A stretch of DNA of 64,000 bases from Lantana camara. Taxonomy: Eukaryota; Streptophyta; Magnoliopsida; Lamiales; Verbenaceae. A program made the position numbers and the translations under genes. The stretch covers positions 81,814,501 through 81,878,500 of the forward strand of contig CM074858.1 in assembly GCA_037501455.1 (NCBI GenBank), given 5' to 3'. The notes beneath the pieces are model-generated. The model had not been told where the DNA came from, made no database searches, and worked only from the letters and a program-made list of their open reading frames with translations. Shown piece by piece: positions 47,932 to 59,622 of the stretch; position 1 is the first letter of the stretch; each line of letters opens with the position of its first letter.

Positions 47932-48960
47932 GTGGAAGTGGTGAGCGAATTCTTAGATGTGTTTCCTGAACATTTGAATTCGTTACCTCCTGACCGAGAG
48001 TTGGAGTTTATAATCGAGACGATATCAGGAGCTGAGCCGTACTCCAAGACACCTTACAGAATGGCTCCAGCTGAATTAGAAGAACTGAGGAAGCAATTGG
48101 ACGAACTGATTGAGTCAGGATATGTTCGACCGAGCACATCGCCGTGGGAAGCGCCTGTGCTTTTCGTTAAAAAGAAAGATGGATCATTGCGTTTATGCAT
48201 TGACTATCGAGAGCTAAACAGGATGACGATCAAGAATAAGTATCCTCTCCCTCATATTGAAGAGTTGTTCGATATACTTCAAGGATCGAAGGTCTACTCT
48301 AAGTTAGATCTAAGACAAGGGTATTATCAATTGAAGATCAGGGAAGCAGATATTCCGAAGACTACTTTCAACAGCCGATACGGACATTATGAATTCGTGG
48401 TAATGCCGTTTGGTTTGACAAACGCACCAACTGCATTCATGGATATGATGCACCGTATATTCAAGCCGTTTCTCGATAAGTTTTTAGTGATCTTCATCGA
48501 TGATATTTCGGTGTTTTCAAAGACACCGGAGCAACATGCTGAACATCTTCGAATCGTGTTACGCACTTTGTTGGATCACAAGCTATATGCAAAGTTCAAC
48601 AAATGTGAATTCTGGCTTGAGAGAGTTACACTTCTCGGGCACATCATATCAGGATTTGAAATCGAAGTAGATCCCTCGAAGATCGAAACGATCATGGATT
48701 GGAAGTCACCGAAGAATCCCTCAGAAGTGAGGAGTTTTCCAGGATTAGCTGGTTACAACCGAAGGTTTGTCAAAGATTTCTCGAAGATAGCTACACCTCT
48801 CACTAAGTTGACAAAGAAAGAAGGGAAATTTGAATGGACTGAGAAGTGTGAGCAAAGTTTTCAAAGATTAAAGGAGATGCTAACAACTGCACCCGTGTTA
48901 GTGTTACCAGAAGGAAAAGAAGGATACATTGTCTGCACCGATGCTTCGAAAAAGGACTAG
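47932..48960 (+). pseudogene. Reverse transcriptase of element G
   Basis: Same frame as the protease part. RT motifs [39 protein letters not shown] and [10 protein letters not shown] are complete. Ends in RNase H at TDASKKD through a 1-bp shift near 48950. RT copies element RNA into DNA in particles. Confidence 0.85.
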
Positions 48961-49414
48961 GAGGAGTTTCGATGCAGAATGGAAAAGTGATTGCGTATGC
49001 ATCAAGGAAGCTCAAAACACATGAGATTAACTACCCGATACATGATTTGGAGTTAGCCACAATAATTTTCGCTCTGGGTAAGTGGAGACATTACCTGTAT
49101 GGAGTTATTTTGAGATCTTTACTGATCATAAGAGACTGCGATATCTATTCACTCAGAAGGAGTTGAATATGCGACAGAGAAGATGGATGGAATTTCTGGA
49201 AGATTACGATTGCATTATTCAGTACCATCCAGGAAAGGCGAATGTTGTAGCCGATGCACTAAGCAGGAAAGTTCGTCTGGTACAGATTTCTGCCAATCCT
49301 GAGATTGATCGAAGAGAAAGGTTGGAGGTGATAACTAAATCTCGAATCGCGAATGTTGTGATGATATCACCCTTGAAAGAGCAAGTGTTGGAAGCTCAGA
49401 AGAACGACGATTAG
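48961..49414 (+). pseudogene. RNase H region of element G, split by frameshifts
   Basis: First in frame 48972-49166 ([32 protein letters not shown]), then after a shift near 49110 in frame 49082-49414 ([34 protein letters not shown]). Ends at TAG 49412-49414, after which the same frame continues. Confidence 0.8.
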
Positions 49415-50878
49415 ATCAAGAAATGTCTCGAATCTAAGGAGAAAGATGATGAGACTAAGTTTAGGGTTGATGAACATGGAATACTGAGGTACAAAGGTCG
49501 AGTATGCGTACCAACTGCTTTGAGGAAAGAGATTCTTGACGAAGCGCACAAGACTAAGTACACAATACATCCCGGAGGCACTAAGATGTATCAAGATGTT
49601 AAGACGCATTTCTGGTGGAACGGAATTAAGAGAGACATAGCCAACTATGTCAAGAAGTTCTTAACTTGTCAGAAAGTTAAAGCTGAGCACCAGAAGCCGA
49701 GTGGGAAGTTGCAACCATTACCGATTCCGACATGGAAAAGGGAGCAAATCACGATGGATTTTGTCACTGGATTACCCAAAGTCAGAGGAGGACAAGATAG
49801 TATCTGGGTGATCATTGATCGATTCACAAAGTCAGCGCACTTTTTACCAGTGAAGACGATGGATAAGGTCAGCACGTTGGCAAAGCTGTATCAACAAGAG
49901 ATTGTCAGACTACACAGAGTTCGGAACAGTATAGTGTCGGACAAAGATCCGAAATTCACGTCACAATTGTGGAAAGAAATTCAAACCTTGATAGGAACTA
50001 AGTTGAACTTCAGTACTGCAGTGCATCCTCAAACGGATGGACAATCTGAAAGGATGATTAAATACTTGGAAGATATGCTAAGAGCTTGCACTTTGGACTT
50101 CCAAGAAAGTTGGAAAGAGTGTTTACCTCTTGTGGAGTTTGCATACAACAATAGTTATCAAGCTTCTATTAAAGTTGCTCCATATGAAGCCCTTTACGGA
50201 AGGAAATGTAGATCCCCGTTACACTAGGATTTGGATGAAGCAAGATGTACTGAGGAGGGACCAATCAGAGTGAATTCAACTAAATGGATAAGAGAAGTTA
50301 CAGAGAAGATTCAGATCATTTGCCAGAGAATGAAAGCTGCCCAGGACAGGCAGAAGAGTTATGCTGATTGACGAAGAAGGGATTTAGAATTCGCAGTGGG
50401 TGAAAAGGTATTTCTGAAGGCATTGCCAAGGAAAGGATTTTTCCGAATTGGGAAAGGTGGAAAGTTGAACCCGAGATATGCTGGACCGTATGAGATACTG
50501 GAGAGAGTCGGACCGACTGCTTATAGATTGGATTTGCCTACAAGTCTTACAGGAATCCACAATGTATTTCATGTATCTCAGCTTCGCAAGTGTTTCTCAG
50601 ATGAGACAGAGGTTGTGCCGGTAGAGGAGGTACCGCTGGAACCGAATTTGACTTATGTTTGGAAGCCCGCTAAGATTCTAGATAGGAAGTTTCAAGAGCT
50701 GAGGAATAGGAAAATTCCTTTGGTTAAAGTCCTTTGGAAGGGACATGGGACAGAAGAGGCAACCTGGGAGACAGAAGAGAAAATGCAGAAGCATCACCCC
50801 GAGTTATTTGCAGTCACAGCGGAAGAATCGGAGGACATATTCTCTTTAAGGAGGGGTGATTGTAACAGCCCAAAATAG
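49415..50878 (+). pseudogene. Integrase and chromodomain of element G
   Basis: One frame broken by TAG 50225-50227 and TGA at about 50368. HHCC-type finger ([29 protein letters not shown]; the first Cys of the usual CxxC is replaced by F in KKFLTC), catalytic core with TMDFVTGLP, IVSDKDPKFTS and HPQTDGQSERM, then [19 protein letters not shown] and chromodomain VKVLWKGHGTEEATWETEE. The open frame 50396-50878 runs 18 bp into the 3' LTR. Confidence 0.85.
50825..50860 (+). other. Pre-PPT inverted repeat and polypurine tract of element G
   Basis: GAATCGGAGGACATATTC (50825-50842) is the degenerate counterpart of the pre-PPT hairpins in A, B and F; then TTTAAGGAGGGG before the LTR start TGTAACAGCC at 50861. 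Confidence 0.65.
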
Positions 50879-53800
50879 GGCCTGGATGAAAACAGTAAGT
50901 TAAGGGCATTGGTAAAGCGTTTATAGACCGTGATCCAACTTTTTGAACCTTCATGCATTGCATTCTTACATGAACTTTGTGTTCGTATATGATCTCACAT
51001 GTTTTAAAGGGGAATTCTTGACCTTTGATATAGTTTACTATTTATAACCTCAGCCTACCTTGTTCATATTGTTACTCGAACCCTAGAGGTTCACCACACA
51101 TGTTTCCCAATCGTTTGAACTTGTTTCCCAAGCTCAGAGAGTCTTTCTTGAACCATAAGGGCACTTTTGGAACTTACCGACCAAAGTTACTATTCATCTA
51201 AAAATGAGCTTTTGATTCTGATACCTTTCCTACCTAAGTTTATAGTCAAATCGACCCTTGAGTCGAGACGAGTCTTTTGAAATCATTCTTGACTTGGAAA
51301 TCTATTTTGAGCATTGGTTTTATTAAAATATTTACGAAAACCCTAGTTCACTATTCCTTCTACGAACAGTTTTCATTCGGAAAATGTTTTCTCTTCGGAT
51401 TTGCACTACTTGAGTTATTTCAAGATTTTTGAGATGTTTTACAACTCTTGATTCAAACCCTAGCTTGAAATTTTGATGCGTACGTCTGTACGTAAGAATT
51501 CACTATTCACTCTACGTTTTCAACTTTTTAACGGTAAAATGTTTTATAGTCGATATTGGACTGAAAATGCTTCTCGATTTATTTCTTGAATTTTGGAAAC
51601 AATCCGGACCTGAAAATCATTCTAGAAAGTCGTTTTTCACTCGTGTTGAGTTTCAAGCTCAAAACTTTTATTCACTAAAACTAATGTATCTTTCAAACGG
51701 TAAATCCTATTTCGACGTATGAAAATGCGTTTCGAAGCTAATTTTTGCCTGGATGGAATGGTTATACTTCAAACCACTTACCTTCACATTTAGGCAGTGA
51801 AATTACCGAAATACCCCCCAGCAGTCCCAATTTTGTTTCATAAATGATGAAGCTTTCAAGAGAAGCTATCCCACTTTTGCTCTCATACCCTTCGTTACAT
51901 TTTATTTCCAAGGTGAGGGGCTTATCTTCAACTATAAATAGAGGGCAAGAGGCATTTCATTCCTTGCTCAATGTTGTGTTAACAACACCCTTTCTCTCCC
52001 TCTCCTCCATCTCTTTGCCATCGGCCTCCCCCCTTGTAACAGCCCGAAAACCCGCCTGCCGATATTGTCCGCTTTGGTGTCTAAAATCGACACCCTCACG
52101 GTTTTGTTCCTCCCAATGGCTAAGATCACCTTCCGGGGAAAGGCCTCAACAAGGGAAAGGTATCCACCCCCGTATAAAGGAGGCTTTGTTCCCCTCTCCA
52201 ACCGATGTGGGACAAGCACCTTAGGCTATTACAGTCCACCCCCCTAAGAGGCCCAGCGTCCTCGCTGGCACACCGGCCCGGGCCCCGGCTTTGATACCAT
52301 TTGTAATAGCCCGAAAACCCGCCTGCCGATATTCTCCGCTTTGGTGTCTAAAATCGACACCCTCACGGTTTTGTTCCTCCCAACGGCTAAGATCACCATC
52401 CGGGAAAAGGCCTCAACAAGGGAAAGGTATCCACCCCCTTATGAAGGAGGCTTTGTTCCCCTCTCCAACCGATGTGGGACAAGCACCTTAGGCTATTACA
52501 CCCCTTTAGAGCTAGGTTTGTTTTATTTTTATGCTTTAGTTTATGTTATGTTTTAGTTAGTTTATGTTTTTATGTTAATGTATGTTTATATTATGTTTAG
52601 GTTGGGTCTTAGGGTCTTCCCTAAGTCATATAGGATTTATTTTATGCATTTATTATATAGTTTTCATGATATGTTTGAATATATGTTTATATGTTTTAAT
52701 TGTTTAGTATATGCTAGAACATGTTATGAATTGCCCTAGTATATGCTATGATCATGTGATATGGTTGTTATATTATGAGAATTGATGCATGATTATGGAA
52801 TTTGAATTATATTCTTGCATGCTAGCTAATGGAATAGTGATTTACAATTAATTATGTCACAACTTGTTACATGTTGATATTGAATTTAATTTGTTACATG
52901 TTACATGCCTAAGGTTCATGATATGATATGATATATGTTGTGACATGTTGTCACATTGTTATATGATTCTTGAATTATGAATTGAGCTTATGATATGATA
53001 TGGATTAATGGATTAAAGCCTTGATCATATGTTATACACTTTAATAGTGTCACATATTATAACCTAAGATAGAATAGTGTTCATAACTTGATCTTATGCC
53101 TTAATTGGATCTCTTAACCATAGGTTATACCTTTAACCTAGATCACACTTTATTATAATAACATGAACTTGAAACTATAAGTCATAATCTAGATCATAAT
53201 TTAATTAGGGGGTGTGTGTGTGTGTGTGCATGTCATGTGTGTGTGTGTGTGTACGTGCATGGTGTGCGTGTGTGTCGTGTGTGTGGGTGTGTGTGTATAG
53301 TAAGGGTTTGACCCGACCCTTTGACCCGACCTGTGAATAATAACTGTGAATAGTAATCTGGAATAGTACTTTTGAATAGTGCTTTTGAATGGTAAAAATG
53401 AAAAAAAAACTTGTGCTTTCTTAATAGACATTTACACCTAGGGTTTCCATATCCAGGGTCTAAAATGTGTTTTCAAAATATGTTTTCTTTCGTGGACTTG
53501 TTTCTTAACCTAAGGTTTGCGATAGGATTCATAATTTGACTAAAGCTTACTCGGTTATAGTAAGATCATAGTCCAAAGTTAAGAGTAACTCACTTTAACA
53601 TATTCCTCTATGTGTTACCTTTCTTGAATACCTTAAATGGTATTACTCTCTTGTGTTACATGTTCTTTACATGTTCCTTGTTCATTGTTTCATGCATTTC
53701 ATATGCATCGTGGTTAGTAGTGGGTCTTAGTTCTTAAGCTCACTATAGTACACCACCTACAGGAGTTAAAGTCGAGCATTGGGATCCCCAGGGCACCGCG

Positions 53801-54502
53801 TAATCTGTCTACCTACCTTTTGTTACTAATAGGTGAGGTGAACTTAAAAATGTTTCCAAACTGGAACCACGATTATACTATCATATCATATGTTTTGAAA
53901 TTCAAAGCTAAACCTCGTTTTGAACTATCCCTTTTATTGGGACATTCTTTTGAAAGGATCATTCATACTTTAATAGTATAACTTGATCTACAGCACATGT
54001 TTTCCAAAGTTCTGCATTATTGTTCAAAGACAGTTACATGTTCTGCATATGTTTTCAAAGTACAGTTTCATATGTTTTACAGATAGCATCATATGTTTTA
54101 CAGACAGCATCACATGTTTTACAGACAGCATCATATGTTTACAGATAGTTTCACATGTTATAGTTAGCAACCGGAGTGGTACTCTGGTCACTGCTAATCT
54201 TGAAATCCAAGCATACAGTTTACAGTTTGGGCCCGGCGGTTATGTGTGGAGGTGATGTTCGGGAGGTGTGCGCCAACAACATCACCAATACCGGCCGCCA
54301 CAATTAGACAACTGACACCGACTTTTAACAGGAGGTTTGTTAAGCCAGGACAATCTGTCTGGGAACGGACAGCAAATCTATTCCCATTACATGTTTACAG
54401 GTCGCCTAGGGCTAGCTACCCGAAGTGACAACCGGTAGAGGATGGTGAATGTTTGTGTGTGTTGGTGGAGTATTGTTGACCTTGGTCCGATGCTCTACTA
54501 TA
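50861..54502 (+). repeat. 3' LTR of element G, truncated, with TRIM inside
   Basis: Matches the 5' LTR up to CTCTACTATAT (54502), corresponding to about 35250 in the 5' LTR; the last ~0.9 kb is missing and replaced by inverted sequence. Contains the GGAG hairpin (54325-54343) and short tandem repeats of ACAGACAGCATCATATGTTTT type (about 54053-54150). The TRIM at 52035-52500 occupies a site that is empty in the 5' LTR. Confidence 0.85.
52035..52500 (-). mobile_element. TRIM (miniature LTR retrotransposon)
   Basis: 466 bp: two 199-bp LTRs (52035-52233 and 52302-52500, 7 differences) around a 68-bp interior. In minus sense the interior has a TGGTATCAAAGC primer site (52299-52288) and a polypurine tract CTTAGGGGGGTGG (about 52246-52234). 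TSD CCCCT at 52030-52034 and 52501-52505; the empty site is visible near 29306-29315. LTRs contain CCCACATCGGTTGGAGAGGG in sense, characteristic of a TRIM type common in eudicots. No 5S promoter, so not Cassandra. Confidence 0.9.
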
Positions 54503-56099
54503 TATCATGAACCTTTAGGCATGTAACATGTAACAATTAAATTCCAATATCAACATGTAACAAGTTGTGACATAATTAATTATAAATCACTATTCCATTA
54601 GCTAGCATGCATGAACATAATTCAAATTCCATAATCATGCATCAATTCTCATAATATAACAATCATATCACATGATCATAGCATATACTAGAGCAATTCA
54701 TAACATATTCAAGCATATACTAAACAATTAAAACATATAAACATACATTCAAACATATCATGAAAACTATTTAATAAATGCATAAAATAAAATTCTATAT
54801 AGCTTAGGGAAGACCCTAAGACCCAACCTAAACATAATATAAATATACCATAACATAAAAACATAAACTAAACTAAAACATAACATAAACTAAAGCATAA
54901 AAATAAAACAACTAACCTAGACTCAAAAGGGGAGCCGCACGGCAAAGTGGGGAGAGGGAGAGAAGAAAGGGTGTTGTTAACACAACATTTGAGCAAGGAT
55001 TCAAATTCCATGAGAGGGGTATTTATAGGTGTTGGGAAGCCCCTCACATTAGAAATAAACTTGAGGTAAGGGTATGAGAGCAAAAGTGTATAGCTTCTCT
55101 TGGAAGTTTCATCAATCATGAACCAAATTTGGGACTGCTGGGGGGTATTTCAGTAATTTTGTGGCCAAGGCTCGAGGATAAGTGGCTGGAAGTATAACCA
55201 TTCCGTTCGGGCAAAAATTAGCTTCAAAACGCATATTCATTCATCGAAATCGGATTTACCGTTTGAAAGATATATTAGTTTTAGTGAATAAAAGTTTTGA
55301 GCTCGAAACTCAACACGAGTGAAAAACGACTTTCTAGAATGATTTTCAAGTCCGGATTGTTTCCAAAATTCAAGAAATAAATCGAGAAGCGTTTTGAATC
55401 CAATATCGACTATAAAACGTTTTACAGTTAAAAAGTTGAAAACGTAGAGTGAATAGTGAATCCTCACGTACGAACGTACGCTTCCAAATTTCAAGCTAGG
55501 GTTTGAATCAAGAGTTGTAAAACATTTCAAAAATCTTGAAATAGCTCAAGTAGTGCAAATCCGAAGAGAAAACATTTTCCGAATGAAAACCGTTCGTAGA
55601 AGAAATAGTGAACTAGGGTTTTCGTAAACATTTTCAATAAAACCAATGCTCAAAATAGATTTCCAAGTCAAGAATGATTTCAAAAGACTCGTCTCGACTC
55701 AAGGATCAATTCGACTGTAAACTTGTGTAGGAAAGGTATTAGAATCAAAAGCTCATTTTCAGATGAATAGTAACTTTGGTCGGTAAGTTCCAAAAGTACC
55801 CTTATGGTTCAAGAAAGACTCTCTGAGCTCGGGAAACAAGTTCAAATGATAGGGAAACATGTGTGATGAACCTCTAGGGTTCGAGTAACAATATGAACAA
55901 GGTAGGCTCGGGTTATGAATAGTAAACTGTATCAAAGGTCAAGAATTCCCCCTTAAAACTTGTCAGATCATATACGAGCACAAAGTTCATGTAAGAATGC
56001 AATGCATGATGATTCAAACAGTTGGATCACGGTCTATAAACGCTTTACCAATGCCCTTAACTTACTGTTTTCATCCAGGCCCTGTTTTGGGCTGTTACA
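54503..56099 (-). repeat. Inverted partial G-family LTR (G')
   Basis: Reverse complement of the first ~1.6 kb of the G-family LTR (compare 28138-29740): it ends with GGGCTGTTACA at 56099, the complement of the LTR start. The distal part is missing, and it is joined head-on to the truncated 3' LTR of G at 54502/54503 with only 2-4 bp of shared sequence. Frames such as 55237-55530 are LTR readings. Confidence 0.85.
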
Positions 56100-56325
56100 T
56101 CAGATAAACGAGATATAATATGCATGTGTCGATATCCGTACGCCCTCTGCTGAAGCCTATTTTACCTTACCGATGCACGAACTCAGGTACTGAACAAGGA
56201 TTGGAGGCCTACCAGAGGTTACAGATATCTATGTTTAACATTTTAGGGGGACCAGGCGAGAACGGGTATTTATTCCATCCTGGATTCCACTTTTCACTTA
56301 TTAAATGACAGGTACAGGCAGGTAA
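56100..56325. other. Unassigned sequence between G' and element E
   Basis: 226 bp. A plus frame 56120-56308 exists but I recognise no domain. It is not element B interior as far as I can see, and may be the original host of G' and E. Confidence 0.5.
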
Positions 56326-59300
56326 TGTGACGCCCAGTTTCTCGATCAAGGTATGCTTTGGTACGAGAGTGAACGGTTTACCTTTCTTTGCATGAATTAT
56401 GTGAATAATATGCCTTAATTGACCGTTATGCTTGAACTTATGTGGAATATATGACATGTATGAAATACGTGACTATTTGATATGGTAATTATGTGCTCGT
56501 ATTGCTTCCATTTGGCTTCGATGGCATGCTTCGTGTTTAATCAAAACAATGTGCTTATTTGGATATTAAAGTATAATTTAGGGACCAAAAGGTAAATTTA
56601 TTTTCTAAGCCTGAAACTGGATAGAACTTGTTGTAATTGAGTAGATAATTTGATTACGAGTTCGTGGGTTTTTGAATCGCTCGATTTGGAGTTCGGACGA
56701 AGAAGTTATGGCCATTCTACGAAAAGTCAACCTTTTTATAAGACTTATAACCCAATTCCGAATTTAGCCCAATTTGAGACCCAATTTCACTCCTAACCCG
56801 CTCCAATTGACCCGGTTCGCGACCCAAATAGCTGACCCAAATAACTAAATCAGATTTTAACACCCAACATCCCATTTCACGTTATTTGAAAGATTCAAAC
56901 CCTTCTCTCCCTCACTTTTCTCTCCAACCCATTCATCTTCTCTCAAGAACACCTTCAACCATTTTCAAGAGACAAGATTGGAGATTGAAGCTAGAGGTTC
57001 AAGACTCAAGACCAAGCTATTCTCTTCGATTCTCAGCTCCTAAGGTACGGTTTTGTGTAAATGCTTGGGTTATGCTTTGAGCTTGAAGTTCTTGGTAGAA
57101 GCATGAACTAGGGTTGAATTTTATGAGTTTAATCCATGTTTTCTTGATGAATTTGTGTTCTAAGTATGCTATTTGGACCCTAGAAACATGTTTAGGTTGG
57201 ATTCCATCTATTCTCTTGATTTCACCATTTTTTAGTTTTTGAAGATTTGAAGAAATTCTTGCATGTCTAAGATTTATTTGATTTCTTGCAATCTTGGTGT
57301 TGTAGAATGATTATGCTTGAGTTTTTATGAGGTTTGGAATCAATTTTAGTTGAATTCATGCTAGGATTAGAGATTCACCATTGAAGAGCATGCTTGAACT
57401 ATGAAGCTTTTATGCATATATGTAATTCTTGCTTAAATGATTCCATCCTTGGATTTTATGCTTATATTATGTTCTTATATGATATATGAATGTTTTATGA
57501 TGCTTAATTGAGGTTTTGGAATCTTAATTTCAAGTTTTGGGGTGTTTAGAACTCATTCCCGTCGAATTCGAAGTGGTTGTCACGTTTTTTTTAAGTTCTG
57601 GGCAGAATCCACTAGGGTGGATTTTTGCTGTGTAAAAAATCCATGGGGGTGGATTTAAGGCAGTAGCTCTGGACCAAATCCGCGAGGGTGGATTTTCTGT
57701 GAAGGAAAATCCACGGGGGGTGGATTGTCCCCAGCCTTGTTTTCTTGACTCGTTTCGCTTGTTTTGACTCTTGTATGTCCTTTTCTTGTTTCTGTAATAC
57801 CTTTAATGAGTTGTGGCCTTATTATATGTGGTGGAACTTCTTGCATATCACTTGTTATGATTGTATTGCCTTGATCAAGTTTAAGTTGTCACATTTTGCT
57901 AAGTTATGCATTTACTTGAACTTGTATGACTACCTACGTTATGTGTGACCTTGACATGCTATACATGCTCATGATTGATCCTCACATTTCATTAAGTGCA
58001 TGATATGACTCCATAAGCATACATAACTCTCATAAGTGACTTGTTACTTAAGCCGTACGTCGTTTACTTGGTTTGGGTCGAGTCTCACCTTTGTTAGTAC
58101 GTTTGTCATGTTAGGTGGTGCGTCTCCGGCCGAGTAGTTCGTTGCTCGTGGTCGACCTTTGAGTTCTTGGTAAAGGTGAGGAGTTATATATATATATATA
58201 TAAATGTTTTCGAAACTGTGGACACTTATGGCCTATCATATTTGATGATTTAACTCCCATTTTTGAAACTTATATTTAGGCTTTAGAAGCCAAGTTTTGT
58301 GAGCTTTGCTCGTATTATGAATATTTGCTTATGGAAAACGGTTTACAAGTAAAACTTGAAGTTTTGGTACATGGGATAGACACCCAAAATGGTTTTGAGA
58401 CTTCCGTTCGAATATTACGTATGCGTGAGTTGTGTAGCGAGGTTATGTATACCTTGCAAGGACGCTTGCTTGGTTGGATCTTTTGATAGCGCTCGGGGCG
58501 GAGTAAGTGGTAAGACCGGGAACGCAAGGGCGGACTGTTAAACCCTTACGAAGTACCCACTTTTGGACAAGTTTGCTAAGACTCCGAGGAGGTTTCGGGG
58601 TTAAGGTAAGCTTGGGGGAAGGTCGGTTTCATGGACCCACTTCTCTATGGTTCTTTTGCGATGTTCGGGGGCTGTACACTCTCGACATCAACGGTGTAAG
58701 GATGGATTGGTTTGATTTCTTTTGGTTTGAGAAGTAAGGATGGAGTGCTCGTACTCGCCGAGCCGGTGTTTCGGTTCATGATTATATTTTTATAAAACTT
58801 GCATTGTTTTCCAAAAGAATTCGGATCATGAACATCTTTGATTTGAGCATGCATTGACCTCTTATATTTAAACTATGGAACCTTCTCCTCACCGGTTCCG
58901 TTTGAACTGACCTCCTTTTCCTTTCGTATCCGCAGGTCGCGTTTTGGAGTCTTGCTAGGCGGGGTCTTGCTTTGGGAGTTGTGTCGAGTCTAGCTTGTAC
59001 TCGTTATGTCTTTACATACTTCATATTTATGTCGCTTATGTTTTGGATTTATGGATTTAGAATGTATGATGTTATTATGCTAGTTTGGACCGTGTTGGTC
59101 ACTAGGATGATTTTACATTCCGTATTTTGAGCATTACGTGCTGGACCGTGACGGTCATCTACTTGTTGTATATATATTTCTCTTAGACCTTGTTGAATGT
59201 ATTTTAATTTGAGCTTCCGCATACTTGTGATTGTTTACCCGCTTTGTGAGTCTTGTACCGCCTAGCTAGGATGTCCGTTTGTCACTGCTTGCTTCGTTCT

Positions 59301-59384
59301 TGGCGGGTATATGGATAGCAATTCTGTATACAAGCTAGGACCGTAGCGCGGGATAGGCGTGGATGCCCTTGTAGGGGCGTTACA
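56326..59384 (+). repeat. 5' LTR of element E
   Basis: 3059 bp from TGTGACGCCC to GGGGCGTTACA. In order: palindrome array (57606-57726), donor-like AAAG|GTGAGG (about 58176), GGAG hairpin stem CTCCGA/TCGGGG with loop GGAGGTT (58582-58600), hairpin CGGTTC/GAACTG (58893-58909), and the terminal block with ACCGCCTAGCTAGG. Open frames inside (56886-57080, 58507-58737 and others) have no domain. Confidence 0.85.
57606..57726 (+). repeat. Palindrome array in LTR E (4 copies)
   Basis: Copies at 57606-57623, 57638-57655, 57677-57694 and 57708-57726. Arms AATCCA/TGGATT (one copy AATCCG with a G-U type pair) around CTAGGG, TGGGGG, CGAGGG and CGGGGGG. Confidence 0.85.
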
Positions 59385-59396
59385 CCCCTATTTGGT

Positions 59397-59408
59397 TGGT
59401 ATCAGAGC
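59397..59408 (+). other. Primer-binding site of element E
   Basis: TGGTATCAGAGC, 12 bp after the LTR end. Confidence 0.85.
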
Positions 59409-59622
59409 CAAAGGTTCAAAACCGAGCTCTTGAGTCGTCTAGGTTGTACGGCTTAGGGACAATGTGCTTTCGTGTTTATTTATTTTGCTTTTGCATAAGA
59501 CTTTATGTTATTTATATCTCATTAATTCTTGCTTTTAATTTATGTAATTGCATTTCTTACTTGATATTACGTGACATGAGCATATAACTAACCAACATGC
59601 ATACATGATTGAATTGTGTAGG

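Larger units (their letters stand above)
28138..54502 (+). mobile_element. Element G: degenerate Tekay-type Gypsy element with three nested insertions
   Basis: 5' LTR 28138-36142 (interrupted by solo LTR D), primer site 36151-36162, internal region to 50860 (interrupted by element F), 3' LTR 50861-54502 (containing a TRIM and truncated). Gag-pol carries several stops and frameshifts. An extra reading frame precedes gag. The LTRs are clearly diverged (about 14 differences in their first ~205 bp), so G is older than F, in agreement with the nesting. Confidence 0.85.

Noticed and set aside
50396..50878. Frame reading into the 3' LTR as a separate gene
   Set aside because: It is the end of integrase plus chromodomain of element G; the last codons simply run into LTR sequence.
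52035..52500. TRIM as a Cassandra element
   Set aside because: No 5S rRNA-like promoter boxes in the LTRs.
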